DNA from: Formosa undariae
GTDB taxonomy: Bacteria; Bacteroidota; Bacteroidia; Flavobacteriales; Flavobacteriaceae
Length of the DNA: 64,000 nt
Assembly (NCBI RefSeq): GCF_042427615.1
Contig: NZ_JBHMEZ010000032.1
Location: 288,618-352,617 of the forward strand
Direction: 5' to 3'
The notes under the pieces were generated by a model. That model ran no database searches. It saw nothing but the letters and a program-made list of their open reading frames with translations, and was not told the origin of the DNA. A program made the position numbers and the translations under genes. Shown piece after piece: positions 15,609 through 23,321 of the stretch (position 1 is the stretch's first letter; each line of letters opens with the position of its first letter).

Positions 15609-15619
15609 CATGTCTTAAA
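15609..15619 (+). promoter_or_regulatory. Late box CATGTCTTAAA, copy 2
   Basis: Exact 11-bp copy, 55 nt before the ATG of the prohead protease gene. The following bases include GCATCTTC, also present after copy 3. No separate host-type promoter is visible in front of the capsid genes. Confidence 0.65.
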
Positions 15620-15663
15620 CGATTTCTACTGCTTCACGCATCTTCGTAGAAATTATTTAAGCA

Positions 15664-16527
15664 ATGAAATTAAATCCACTTTTAAACGATCTCTTTCGCG
15701 GTGAATGGCTACTAGATGTTAATTGGATATCTGGCGCAGCGCCTATGGTAGACAATTTATTAAAAGGCATGCCTAACGTACAGCAATTAGAGGAGCAAGA
15801 TAGTTGCTTATCTATTATGGATGATTCCGGAAGACGATTAAGACCAGGAACAGAAATCCCTATAGGGAGTATTGCCGTGGTTAGTATGATTGGCGCCGCT
15901 ATGAAATACGGTACGGCTTGTACTTATGGTGCTACCGATATTGTTGAAGAGCTGTCTTATGCAAATTCTAATCCAAACATAAAAGCAATTATTTTAAAGC
16001 TAGATGGTCCAGGCGGAGCAGTTAGCGCTATTGGTCCATTCTTGCAATTCGCACTAGAAAAGAAAAAACCTATAATTGGTCTTGCCGATGCTTGTATGTC
16101 GCTTCATTATTGGGTGGCTATTTCTGTATGTGATTACATAATGGCCGACAATGATATTTCTGCACGATTTGGATCTGTGGGGGTTGTGTCTCAATTTATG
16201 GATGCAAAAAAACACTGGGAAGAAAAAGGATATGTATTTCACGAAGTGTATGCAGATGTTTCTGGTGATAAGAATAAAGTTTTCAAATTGGCTTTAGAAG
16301 GTAATTATGAAGCTATTAAGGCTGAACATTTAAACCCTATGGCACGTAAGTTTCAGAATGCGGTGCTTGCGGGGCGTCCTAAACTTCGTGAAGAAGCAGG
16401 GGTTCTTACTGGTGCAACCTATGATGCCGATAAAGCTTTAGGACTTAATGTTATAGATGGGATTGGCAGTTTTAAAATGGCGGTAAATATCGCCAACATG
16501 TATGCGGAGTTAAAAACTCAATTATAA
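15664..16527 (+). CDS. Prohead protease, S49 (SppA-like) family
   Basis: 287 residues. The S49/ClpP-fold motifs are IKAIILKLDGPGGAVSA (about residues 103-119), the nucleophile region ADACMSLHYW with Ser146, and ARFGSVGVVSQF (about 172-183). Such proteases mature phage capsids by cutting the scaffold. It is directly followed by the capsid gene, the classical order. The N-terminal 60 residues are unlike SppA and may bind the prohead. No signal peptide, as expected for a cytoplasmic enzyme. Confidence 0.87.
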   Translation: MKLNPLLNDLFRGEWLLDVNWISGAAPMVDNLLKGMPNVQQLEEQDSCLSIMDDSGRRLRPGTEIPIGSIAVVSMIGAAMKYGTACTYGATDIVEELSYANSNPNIKAIILKLDGPGGAVSAIGPFLQFALEKKKPIIGLADACMSLHYWVAISVCDYIMADNDISARFGSVGVVSQFMDAKKHWEEKGYVFHEVYADVSGDKNKVFKLALEGNYEAIKAEHLNPMARKFQNAVLAGRPKLREEAGVLTGATYDADKALGLNVIDGIGSFKMAVNIANMYAELKTQL

Positions 16528-16559
16528 ATTATTTAATCATTAATCAAAAATCGAACAAA

Positions 16560-18743
16560 ATGAAAGGATTTAAATCGAAAGCGTTTACTCAAACCCTATT
16601 GGGTTTTGCAGCGTTTTTAGGATGGGGCGCAGAAGTCCCAATTAAGGACAATGCCTTAGCGGTGTCCGACGAGGATAAACAAAAATTACAAGATGCGCTT
16701 GGCGAATCTTTTGATTTAGACACTGTCCTTGGTGCTATTAACAAAGAAATTACTGAAGCTGCAGATGCGGAAGGCAGTAAACAAATTGCATTATCTGCAG
16801 TTCACAAGGAACTAAAAGCAATGCTTGATCAAACATCTCTTGGCGCTGAAGAAAAAGAAAAGTTACTAGAAACAGATGCTAATGATGCTGCAGGACTTGC
16901 AACACAATTACAAGCTGTAAATAGAGACTTAACTGCCCAAATTACAGGAATGAAACAAGAAATTCAAAAATTAGCAGATAGTGCAGAAGGCGATGTTCCT
17001 GCAGCAATTATAAATGCTATTCCTGGTGCTGCTAAAGTAATGCATTCTGCATCTCACCTATTTGCTTCTAACAAAGGGTACGATTCTTTCGACGGAAGAA
17101 ACTGGAACAAGTTAGCTGCTGGACATACTACTATGGCAACAGATTTCTCTGATAAAGTTCAGGTTGAAAAACTGAATGGAGATGTGGACTTATACTACAG
17201 AGAAAATCCGGACAAAATTAAATCACTCCACCGTGATATGTTTGGTTTACCGGCATTCTGGCCTAAGCGTTTAAATGTAGACGATAAAGTAAGCGACGGA
17301 ACAATTGTTTCTGCAGAAATTACACAAGCTAGAAAATTACCATGGTTACCAAAAAATAAGCAAAAAATTGAAGCTGAAGAAGGACGTATCTTCCCAGTAC
17401 AAATTGATGCTGAATTTATAGGATACAACCTTCAGAAAATGGAAGCCTCTTGGTTAAACATGATGAACAAAGAAGGTTCTCAGGCTTACAAAGTGTCTTT
17501 CGTAATGTTTTTAGTGTCTGAATTAGACAAAAAAGCACGTGTTGAAGATAGAGTTTCTTCTATTAAAGCCATTCACGTAGCAACTCCAGACGATGCTACA
17601 GAAGCTGGTAGAATGATTAACAGACAGGATGGTTTATTATTCCAAATTTGGAGAGCAATATTTGTAACTAAAAAATTAAAGCCATTCCAGTTAGGGTTAC
17701 CAACTACAGCGAACATAGTAGATTATATCGATGCCTTAATTAAAGCATTGCCAGACGATGTGCGCGAGCAATTCGGATTAAAATTATACTTATCTCCAGA
17801 TTGGTTAAAAGCATATAAAAGACGTTACGAGCAAACGCACGGAACGTATAACGATTATTCTGGTTACCCTACTAATCCAAAAGATTACAATAATATCGAT
17901 TTTGAACCTTTAGTAGATCTTACTGGGTTAGACTGTATGTTTATTACGTTCGATGATAACATCGAAGTTCTTGAAAACATTCCTGCAGAAAAAGGTAAAT
18001 ACCACTTCGAAATGCTAAAACGTATTATGTACATTTTTGCAGATTACAAATTAGGTATTCGTTTAATTCATATTGGAACTACGACAAAAGATGGTGATCC
18101 TTTAGAATTTAAAGTACAATCTATCTGGAGTAACGATGCACCATTATTTAAATCTGATTTCTACATTCCTGTTTTCGATGATGAAACTGGTGTTGTAAAC
18201 GCGAAATACAGCAATTTAGAAGTGTCTGCAGGTTGGAAAACTACAATTACAGAATTCTCTAATACGTACGAAGGACAAATTATTCGTGTAAAAGGAAACA
18301 CAAGTTTAGCAGGTGCTACAACGGTTGCCGATGGTACGAAAATTAGTTTAACTGGAGATGTTGCTTTCAATTTAAAGTCTGGCGGAACATTAACATTAAT
18401 TGCTAATGGAGACGGAACGGTTACAGAAGTGAAGCGCACAGCTACACCTGAAGCTTTACCAACAGGAACTATAGATTTTAACGGCACAACAATAGATGCT
18501 AACTCTGGTAAGTCTTTCGCTTACAAAGGAGGTGCTGCAACTGTAACTGCTATAACTGGTGGTGTAGAAGGTAAAATCATTGTAATTAATGGTGGCGCAG
18601 GTGGTGCATTAACGTTTGCTAATGTAGCAGGTAATATTGCAATTGGATCTGCTGCTGTTTTAGCCGATGGAGACGATAATATTACGTTTGCTAATATAGA
18701 CGGTGTTTGGACGGAAACTGCAAGAACCATTGCAGCAGCATAG
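16560..18743 (+). CDS. Major capsid protein with scaffold-like N-terminus and Ig-like C-terminus
   Basis: 727 residues, far longer than a plain HK97-type capsid protein (about 300-400). Residues 1-150 are charged and helical with coiled-coil character (AVHKELKAMLDQTSLGAEEK), like an internal scaffold to be removed by the preceding S49 protease. The middle, about 170-550, is the presumed capsid core. The last 170 residues consist of Gly/Thr-rich beta repeats (DGTKISLTGDVAFNLKSGG), like a decoration domain. Assignment rests on position after the protease, size and layout. Confidence 0.75.
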   Translation: MKGFKSKAFTQTLLGFAAFLGWGAEVPIKDNALAVSDEDKQKLQDALGESFDLDTVLGAINKEITEAADAEGSKQIALSAVHKELKAMLDQTSLGAEEKEKLLETDANDAAGLATQLQAVNRDLTAQITGMKQEIQKLADSAEGDVPAAIINAIPGAAKVMHSASHLFASNKGYDSFDGRNWNKLAAGHTTMATDFSDKVQVEKLNGDVDLYYRENPDKIKSLHRDMFGLPAFWPKRLNVDDKVSDGTIVSAEITQARKLPWLPKNKQKIEAEEGRIFPVQIDAEFIGYNLQKMEASWLNMMNKEGSQAYKVSFVMFLVSELDKKARVEDRVSSIKAIHVATPDDATEAGRMINRQDGLLFQIWRAIFVTKKLKPFQLGLPTTANIVDYIDALIKALPDDVREQFGLKLYLSPDWLKAYKRRYEQTHGTYNDYSGYPTNPKDYNNIDFEPLVDLTGLDCMFITFDDNIEVLENIPAEKGKYHFEMLKRIMYIFADYKLGIRLIHIGTTTKDGDPLEFKVQSIWSNDAPLFKSDFYIPVFDDETGVVNAKYSNLEVSAGWKTTITEFSNTYEGQIIRVKGNTSLAGATTVADGTKISLTGDVAFNLKSGGTLTLIANGDGTVTEVKRTATPEALPTGTIDFNGTTIDANSGKSFAYKGGAATVTAITGGVEGKIIVINGGAGGALTFANVAGNIAIGSAAVLADGDDNITFANIDGVWTETARTIAAA

Positions 18744-18771
18744 TTTTAATCTTTTAAAAATTTAAGTAATT

Positions 18772-19599
18772 ATGACTTATATAAAATTAAGTGTAGGCAG
18801 AAACACGGGGAATGCTTCCCCGGGTGCCTACAAAGCAAAAAAACCTAATGTTGCAATAGTAGATGCAGATGATGTTTTAGCGTATCCTGGGCGCGACAGT
18901 AAAGGTGTGAAAACTACAGGTAATTACGTATTAAAGCCAAACGCTAATATGATACGTATTTACATGACTCCTGAGACTATTGATGCAGGTTTTGAAGTAG
19001 ATGGACCAGAAGACGGTAAAGTATTTACCCAAACCTTTAAAGGCGAGCATCCAGGCGAGTCTTTAGATATTAAAGAGTTTATACAAAATTGGCTTGGTAG
19101 ACCTGCGCTTATTTTTGAAGAGAATTGTAGAGACAATTCTATGAATGTGTACGGTACACAGTGTTCACCTTTAAAACTATCTCCTACCTTTCAATCGAAT
19201 AAAGAAGGAACGAAGCACATGTTAAGCTTCGAGCAGCCAAATCCGGTAGAATATTTACCTGCATATTATACAGGTGTATTAACAGAAGGTGCATATTTCC
19301 AAGCTACTGACGGTGATTTAGCAGTTTTAGAGGCTAATGGTAATATTTACCAATTACCAAGTTTTGCTGTTACAGATGCAGTAGATATTGCAAGTATAGA
19401 TCTGGAACACGGTCAGGTTGTCAGCTTAATTGGTGGCGGTGGTGTTGCTCCAGCTACGTTAAGTACAGGAGCAGGAACAGCAGCAACGGTATTGCTAACA
19501 GCAGGAACCGACTGGGTAGCGTTACAAGATGCAGTTATTAATTTAAGTGTATTTAACGACGGCGCAGCAACATATTTAATAGAAGTATCACGAAAATAA
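18772..19599 (+). CDS. Probable major tail or head-decoration protein
   Basis: 275 residues, third gene of the capsid transcript, ended by a strong terminator, as for highly expressed virion genes. Beta-rich; the C-terminal part (VVSLIGGGGVAPATLSTGAG to AVINLSVFNDGAATYLIEVS) resembles the beta domain at the capsid protein's C-terminus. It could be the tail tube subunit or a capsid decoration protein; sequence does not decide. Confidence 0.55.
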   Translation: MTYIKLSVGRNTGNASPGAYKAKKPNVAIVDADDVLAYPGRDSKGVKTTGNYVLKPNANMIRIYMTPETIDAGFEVDGPEDGKVFTQTFKGEHPGESLDIKEFIQNWLGRPALIFEENCRDNSMNVYGTQCSPLKLSPTFQSNKEGTKHMLSFEQPNPVEYLPAYYTGVLTEGAYFQATDGDLAVLEANGNIYQLPSFAVTDAVDIASIDLEHGQVVSLIGGGGVAPATLSTGAGTAATVLLTAGTDWVALQDAVINLSVFNDGAATYLIEVSRK

Positions 19600-19630
19600 A
19601 AGTGTTTTTTTAGTGTTAGTTGGTTTGTTT

Positions 19631-19663
19631 AAAAGCCCTTAATGTGATGTTAAGGGCTTTTTT
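19631..19663 (+). terminator. Strong intrinsic terminator after the capsid block
   Basis: AAAAGCCCTTAA, a 7-nt loop, TTAAGGGCTTTTTT. A perfect stem of at least 11 bp with a T-run, 32 nt after the last capsid-block gene. It isolates the highly expressed capsid genes from those downstream. Confidence 0.9.
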
Positions 19664-19674
19664 AAATTAAAAAA

Positions 19675-19690
19675 TATACACATATGTATA
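19675..19690. promoter_or_regulatory. Operator TATAC-N6-GTATA, copy 3
   Basis: TATAC-ACATAT-GTATA within ATATACACATATGTATAT (19674-19691). It is followed by TTTAACTAT, which recurs nearly unchanged after copy 4, so the two make a 27-bp imperfect direct repeat. Each is followed by its own terminator. Confidence 0.55.
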
Positions 19691-19741
19691 TTTTAACTAT
19701 CTTAGCTGTGTATCTTTTTCTTATTATTAGTCAATGTCATT

Positions 19742-19769
19742 CCCCAATACTCATGTATTGGGGTTTTTT
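19742..19769 (+). terminator. Second intrinsic terminator
   Basis: CCCCAATAC, TCAT loop, GTATTGGGG, then six T. A perfect 9-bp stem. It would end a transcript of only about 50-80 nt starting near operator copy 3, so a short RNA may be made here. Confidence 0.85.
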
Positions 19770-19801
19770 ATTTTAAACAAAACATTTTAAGGACAAAATA
19801 A

Positions 19802-19817
19802 TATACACATAAGTATA
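19802..19817. promoter_or_regulatory. Operator TATAC-N6-GTATA, copy 4
   Basis: TATAC-ACATAA-GTATA. The 18 bases at 19801-19818 are the exact reverse complement of those at 22-39 in the early promoter. This long identity makes chance similarity unlikely. Confidence 0.6.
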
Positions 19818-19869
19818 TTTTAATTATATTTACCATGTAGCGAAGTTTTATAAGATTGATAGCGAAGAG

Positions 19870-19897
19870 CCCGAAGCCGTAATAGTTTCGGGTTTTT
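19870..19897 (+). terminator. Third intrinsic terminator, directly before late box 3
   Basis: CCCGAA, loop, TTCGGG, then five T. The T-run ends exactly where the CATGTCTTAAA box begins. The remaining sequence of 19600-19968 holds only the operators, terminators and box described here. Confidence 0.75.
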
Positions 19898-19908
19898 CAT
19901 GTCTTAAA
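19898..19908 (+). promoter_or_regulatory. Late box CATGTCTTAAA, copy 3
   Basis: Exact 11-bp copy, 71 nt before the next ATG, slightly more than for the other four. It follows a terminator without a gap, so transcription must start anew here. Confidence 0.65.
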
Positions 19909-19968
19909 CAAATTTGGCTAGTCTTCGCATCTTCACTCTCACAATTGTTATTTTAAAATTCAAAACTC

Positions 19969-20655
19969 ATGAGAAATGAAGTCATTACCTTTTTAAGCGA
20001 CGAGTCTATTCGTCCAGAAGGGCAATATAATCAGGCACTGTCTTTTTATATGCGCTCGGAAAATGCAAATCCCGGTGTTGTACGTTACCATAATGTATCT
20101 GGTTATTCGCCACAGCGACTAAGCGAATTAGTTTACGATTTAAAACAAGCCTATGGCATTGCAGATGCCGATTTGGTAAAAAAAGCACCTAAAGTAGTAC
20201 AGCTTATAAAAAAACAAGTACCACGTTTTAAAGTTCCTGAATGGAGCACAGGAGCGCCTGGCAATAAAGAACGCAAAGAATACTGCAAGGTTAACGAAAT
20301 TGAAGCTGCTTCTGGAAAGAATGCCGATTTAGATATAGCGATTCAGGACTTTATAGACAATGCGAATGCAAAGCATTTAGAAGTTACAGCTGCCGAAACG
20401 ATACAACGTGAAGCCACGGTAAGAGAAACTGCATTTAGCCGCGTGGTAAAAGCTATGAGCGAGGGCCAAAAGGTAACTCCAGAAATGAAAGCCGAAATCT
20501 TTGCAGGTATAGATATTACTGAAGACGAACAAAACAAGATGATCGAGAAAGCTTCTGCTAATGTTTTGGGAGATGTTCCTCCTGAAGGTACAGACGTAAC
20601 TACTGAAGCTACAGTTAATGCTAATGAAATAACTGCGGACACCGAAAAAAAGTAA
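19969..20655 (+). CDS. Phage protein ending at a -1 frameshift site, 228 aa
   Basis: 228 residues, helical, with a segment RHYNVSGYSPQRLSELVYD-like near residue 40 and an acidic tail. Its last codons, GAA AAA AAG TAA, contain the slippery heptamer A-AAA-AAG. The -1 frame is open from there for 173 codons without an ATG near its start. I infer a short form (228 aa) and a longer frameshifted product. The arrangement recalls tail assembly chaperones such as lambda G/GT, although the tape measure gene lies 16 kb away. Confidence 0.7.
   Translation: MRNEVITFLSDESIRPEGQYNQALSFYMRSENANPGVVRYHNVSGYSPQRLSELVYDLKQAYGIADADLVKKAPKVVQLIKKQVPRFKVPEWSTGAPGNKERKEYCKVNEIEAASGKNADLDIAIQDFIDNANAKHLEVTAAETIQREATVRETAFSRVVKAMSEGQKVTPEMKAEIFAGIDITEDEQNKMIEKASANVLGDVPPEGTDVTTEATVNANEITADTEKK
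20646..20652 (+). other. Slippery heptamer A-AAA-AAG for -1 frameshifting
   Basis: In the zero frame the codons are AAA (20647-20649) and AAG (20650-20652), followed at once by TAA. This X-XXY-YYZ heptamer is among the most efficient bacterial -1 sites. Slippage lets ribosomes pass the stop into the frame that starts GTA AAT AAA GCA. No clear Shine-Dalgarno stimulator is seen upstream. Confidence 0.68.
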
Positions 20656-21170
20656 ATAAAGCATATAAACCTTTACGCGAGCAATTTCCGTTTCTATACG
20701 AAGCGGATTGCCCTCGTGAGTTTAAAGAATTATATGCTCAGAAAAAGATAGCGTTAGATAATTATGTGCATCTGTTTAACACACTTAAAGCCAATTATTA
20801 TAATCCAGATGGCACTCCAGCAACACCAACTTTAACAGCAGACCAATTGTATACCACGGCACTTTCTGCCAATAATAATTTTGCAGAGAACCAACTTATT
20901 TACGACGAGTTTAATTATTACCAGGACACAAAAAAAGTATTAGGTGTACATCCTGTTTTTAGGGTTTTAAAACTGACCGAAAAAGTAAAATCTATGCGTG
21001 AAGCTTCGGCTGTTAAACGGCATATGTTACTAACCAACTATATATATCGTGACACTAAAAAATTAAAAAGCATTACAGATAAAGACAAGCGCGAAGCGTT
21101 TGAAAACAAACTAAAACTAAAACAGGAAGAGCGTGAGTTAATCGCCAAAATACACAAACTTGATGAGTAA
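20652..21170 (+). CDS. Frameshift extension of the preceding protein, 172 codons
   Basis: Open in the -1 frame from the slippery site to TAA at 21168. The stretch 20652-20765 already encodes a protein-like sequence (LREQFPFLYEADCPREFKEL), but the first possible start codons are GTG at 20766 and a much later ATG. This argues for translation by frameshifting, with GTG 20766 as the alternative. The C-terminal part is basic and helical (DKREAFENKLKLKQEERELI). Confidence 0.65.
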   Translation, partial: VNKAYKPLREQFPFLYEADCPREFKELYAQKKIALDNYVHLFNTLKANYYNPDGTPATPTLTADQLYTTALSANNNFAENQLIYDEFNYYQDTKKVLGVHPVFRVLKLTEKVKSMREASAVKRHMLLTNYIYRDTKKLKSITDKDKREAFENKLKLKQEERELIAKIHKLDE

Positions 21171-21783
21171 ATATTTTGACATTTCCAACACTAAAAAGAA
21201 GGTAAACACCTTAAAAATATCAGAGAAATTTGAAAGTAGATATTTACTGTCTCATTTCGAAAAATTAGAATCTCTAGAAAAGGATTTAACCCGGTTACCA
21301 AGTAAGGAAGAGTTCTTCTTCTTGCAAACAGACAATTCGTTTAACGCGTTCACGTTCATTCCGTTCGTGTGCAAGCAATTCGCAATAAAGCATTTGTACG
21401 CCAGTACGTATAGCATTAGTAGCAAAGTGGTGAATGCGTTAATAGAGTTGCACGATGCGGGCATGGTGGAGCAAATTACCTTAATGATTAGTGATAGTAT
21501 GATTAGGCGAAACCCTAAAACTATAGACAATTTATGTAGCATGGTAAACAACCGCCCAAACATAAAAGTACTGTTTGCTTGGGTACATGCTAAAGTCTGC
21601 ATTATGGAAACTGCAACAGATCATTACATTGTTGAAGGCTCGGGGAACTGGGCAGAAAACGCCTATTACGAACAATACACCTTTGCTAACGCAAGGGGCT
21701 TATTTGAGTTTAGAAAAGAATTATTCACAAATTCCCATATACGAGCTAAAGCGGAAAGCGGTGGCGTTGTAGCTGTGGGGTAA
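21163..21783 (+). CDS. PLD-like (half HKD) phage protein
   Basis: 206 residues from ATG 21163, overlapping the previous stop. Near residues 142-165 is HAKVCIMETATDHYIVEGSG followed by NW, matching the HxK(x)nD-GSGN signature of phospholipase D-fold proteins. Only one HKD motif is present, so a dimer would form the active site. Members include nucleases and lipases; the context after frameshift genes and before the terminase suggests a DNA role, perhaps packaging. That is inference. Confidence 0.7.
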   Translation: MSKYFDISNTKKKVNTLKISEKFESRYLLSHFEKLESLEKDLTRLPSKEEFFFLQTDNSFNAFTFIPFVCKQFAIKHLYASTYSISSKVVNALIELHDAGMVEQITLMISDSMIRRNPKTIDNLCSMVNNRPNIKVLFAWVHAKVCIMETATDHYIVEGSGNWAENAYYEQYTFANARGLFEFRKELFTNSHIRAKAESGGVVAVG

Positions 21784-21796
21784 AGCATTGACAATA

Positions 21797-22039
21797 ATGG
21801 AAAAACCAAAACATATTGAGCTAAAAACATTTGATAAAATTAAGATTTGGCTAATTAAACAAAAATGGTTGTGGAAAAAAATGGCATTTGATAATGGCAT
21901 TGAGGGGTCAAACTATTGCAGATTTGACCATAGGCTTTTTAGTTATTCGATGGGTTCGCGAAACAATGGTGGGGACGAAGATCTTCCAAGTATAATAGAA
22001 TGGCATGTAAAATTATTTAAAAGCAAATTTTATAAATAA
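21797..22039 (+). CDS. Hypothetical protein, 80 aa
   Basis: ATG at 21797 is preferred to TTG at 21788. Basic, Trp/Lys-rich N-terminal half (IKIWLIKQKWLWKKMAFDNG), then a polar loop. No family. With the next small membrane gene it looks like an insertion between the PLD-like and terminase genes. Confidence 0.5.
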   Translation: MEKPKHIELKTFDKIKIWLIKQKWLWKKMAFDNGIEGSNYCRFDHRLFSYSMGSRNNGGDEDLPSIIEWHVKLFKSKFYK

Positions 22040-22044
22040 GAATT

Positions 22045-22221
22045 ATGTGGTTAAAAATTATAATAGCAGTTCTAGTAACAATTTTTGTAATTGATTCTGT
22101 ACATGATATTAAAAATAGTATTGGAAAGGCTTCTAAACAACGAACACGATTATTCATCTTATCAATGATAATTATAAACCTATTAGCGCATTCCGAAAAA
22201 ATAGAACAATTCTTTTGTTAG
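22045..22221 (+). CDS. Small two-span membrane protein, 58 aa
   Basis: Two hydrophobic spans: WLKIIIAVLVTIFVID at the N-terminus and LFILSMIIINLLA near residue 42, with a basic loop between them (GKASKQRTR). It starts 5 nt after the previous stop. Membrane accessory proteins of this size often act in superinfection exclusion or lysis control; nothing here tells which. Confidence 0.5.
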   Translation: MWLKIIIAVLVTIFVIDSVHDIKNSIGKASKQRTRLFILSMIIINLLAHSEKIEQFFC

Positions 22222-22225
22222 ATAT

Positions 22226-22693
22226 ATGGGAACAGAAAAAACATATACAGATTTAATTCATGGTTTTAAGGCAAAATGTGGCTCTCCTAGTATGGCCTGG
22301 GCTTTAATAAGAAATAAATGCCATGAGCTTAAACTTGAGGTTCCCACTTTAGATAAAATTGTAGAAGTTGGTATTGAAGCAAAAGTAAGATTAAGCCAAG
22401 AAGAACTGGAACAAATAGAAGATTTGGCGGCATGTAATTACTTGCCCGAAAAAATAGCGCTGTATTTAGATGTAGACGAAGTAGCATTTATGCGCGATTG
22501 GTTTAATCCGGATAGTTTAATCCGTACCCATTTTAATAAAGGTGTGCTTCAGGCACAGTTCGAGATTCACCAGAAGCAATTGGAAGGCGCAAAATCGGGA
22601 AACATAACATCTGCACAGATATACCTTAATCTGTCGGAATTACAGCGTACAGAGAATTTAAAAAAGAAAATATTTTATGGCTCTGAAACTTAA
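22226..22693 (+). CDS. Putative terminase small subunit
   Basis: 155 residues, helical. The middle (SQEELEQIEDLAACNYLPEK then IALYLDVDEVAFMRDW, about residues 52-90) reads as an HTH of the type found in small terminases, followed by a helix with GVLQAQFEIHQKQLEGAKSG. It precedes the large subunit by one gene. Its role would be recognition of phage DNA for packaging. The next gene overlaps its end by 17 nt. Confidence 0.65.
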   Translation: MGTEKTYTDLIHGFKAKCGSPSMAWALIRNKCHELKLEVPTLDKIVEVGIEAKVRLSQEELEQIEDLAACNYLPEKIALYLDVDEVAFMRDWFNPDSLIRTHFNKGVLQAQFEIHQKQLEGAKSGNITSAQIYLNLSELQRTENLKKKIFYGSET

Positions 22694-23321
22694 AGATATT
22701 ACCCTTTCCCATGTTTACGAATATGTAAATACAGGCAAAATAGAAGATGAGTCTGCAAATACAGATCCTGCTATAGTGGAGTATTTGGATTTGTTAGATA
22801 AATGCCGAAGTATGCATTTGCGTATAGACGAATTTGGGCATAAAGATGCTATAGTAGCGCATTTAATGAAAGTTGAAAAACTGTCGAGATACCTTGCCAG
22901 CAACATCTATAACGATGCGATGGAGTATTTCTATGCCGATAAACAAATTAGTAGCGATGCCTGGCGAAATATTATTGCGCAGTACATGCAAAAAAACTAT
23001 TTGTTAGCGATTCAGCTTGCTAAAGATCCTAAAGATATTGGTACAGCAAATAAGATACTTATCGATATGGCGAAGACTTTAAGATTAGACCAGCCTGACC
23101 CTGTAGAAGTAGACCAAAAAGCCTATACGCAACCGTTTAAAATGTATAGTGTAGATGCTAAATTCTTAGGTATTCCAGAAATTAACAGAACAGATTTAAA
23201 GAACTTAATAGACGGCTTGCCAGAAATTAGCGAGCGCGAAAAATTAAGACTTCACCAGGAGGCGAACACCTTGCCTGTAAAATTATTTTTAGATGAGCAC
23301 GAAGACCCACGTAAGTCTTGA
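22677..23321 (+). CDS. Packaging-region protein between terminase subunits, 214 aa
   Basis: Mostly helical, with IAQYMQKNYLLAIQLAKDPK and a C-terminal segment ending LPVKLFLDEHEDPRKS. It overlaps the small terminase gene (17 nt) and the large one (29 nt), so the three are translated together. It may be part of the terminase complex. No family recognised. Confidence 0.6.
   Translation: MALKLKDITLSHVYEYVNTGKIEDESANTDPAIVEYLDLLDKCRSMHLRIDEFGHKDAIVAHLMKVEKLSRYLASNIYNDAMEYFYADKQISSDAWRNIIAQYMQKNYLLAIQLAKDPKDIGTANKILIDMAKTLRLDQPDPVEVDQKAYTQPFKMYSVDAKFLGIPEINRTDLKNLIDGLPEISEREKLRLHQEANTLPVKLFLDEHEDPRKS

Noticed and set aside
18161..18730. Long minus-strand open frames opposite the capsid gene
   Set aside because: They mirror the codon structure of the capsid gene and have no starts or neighbours that support expression.
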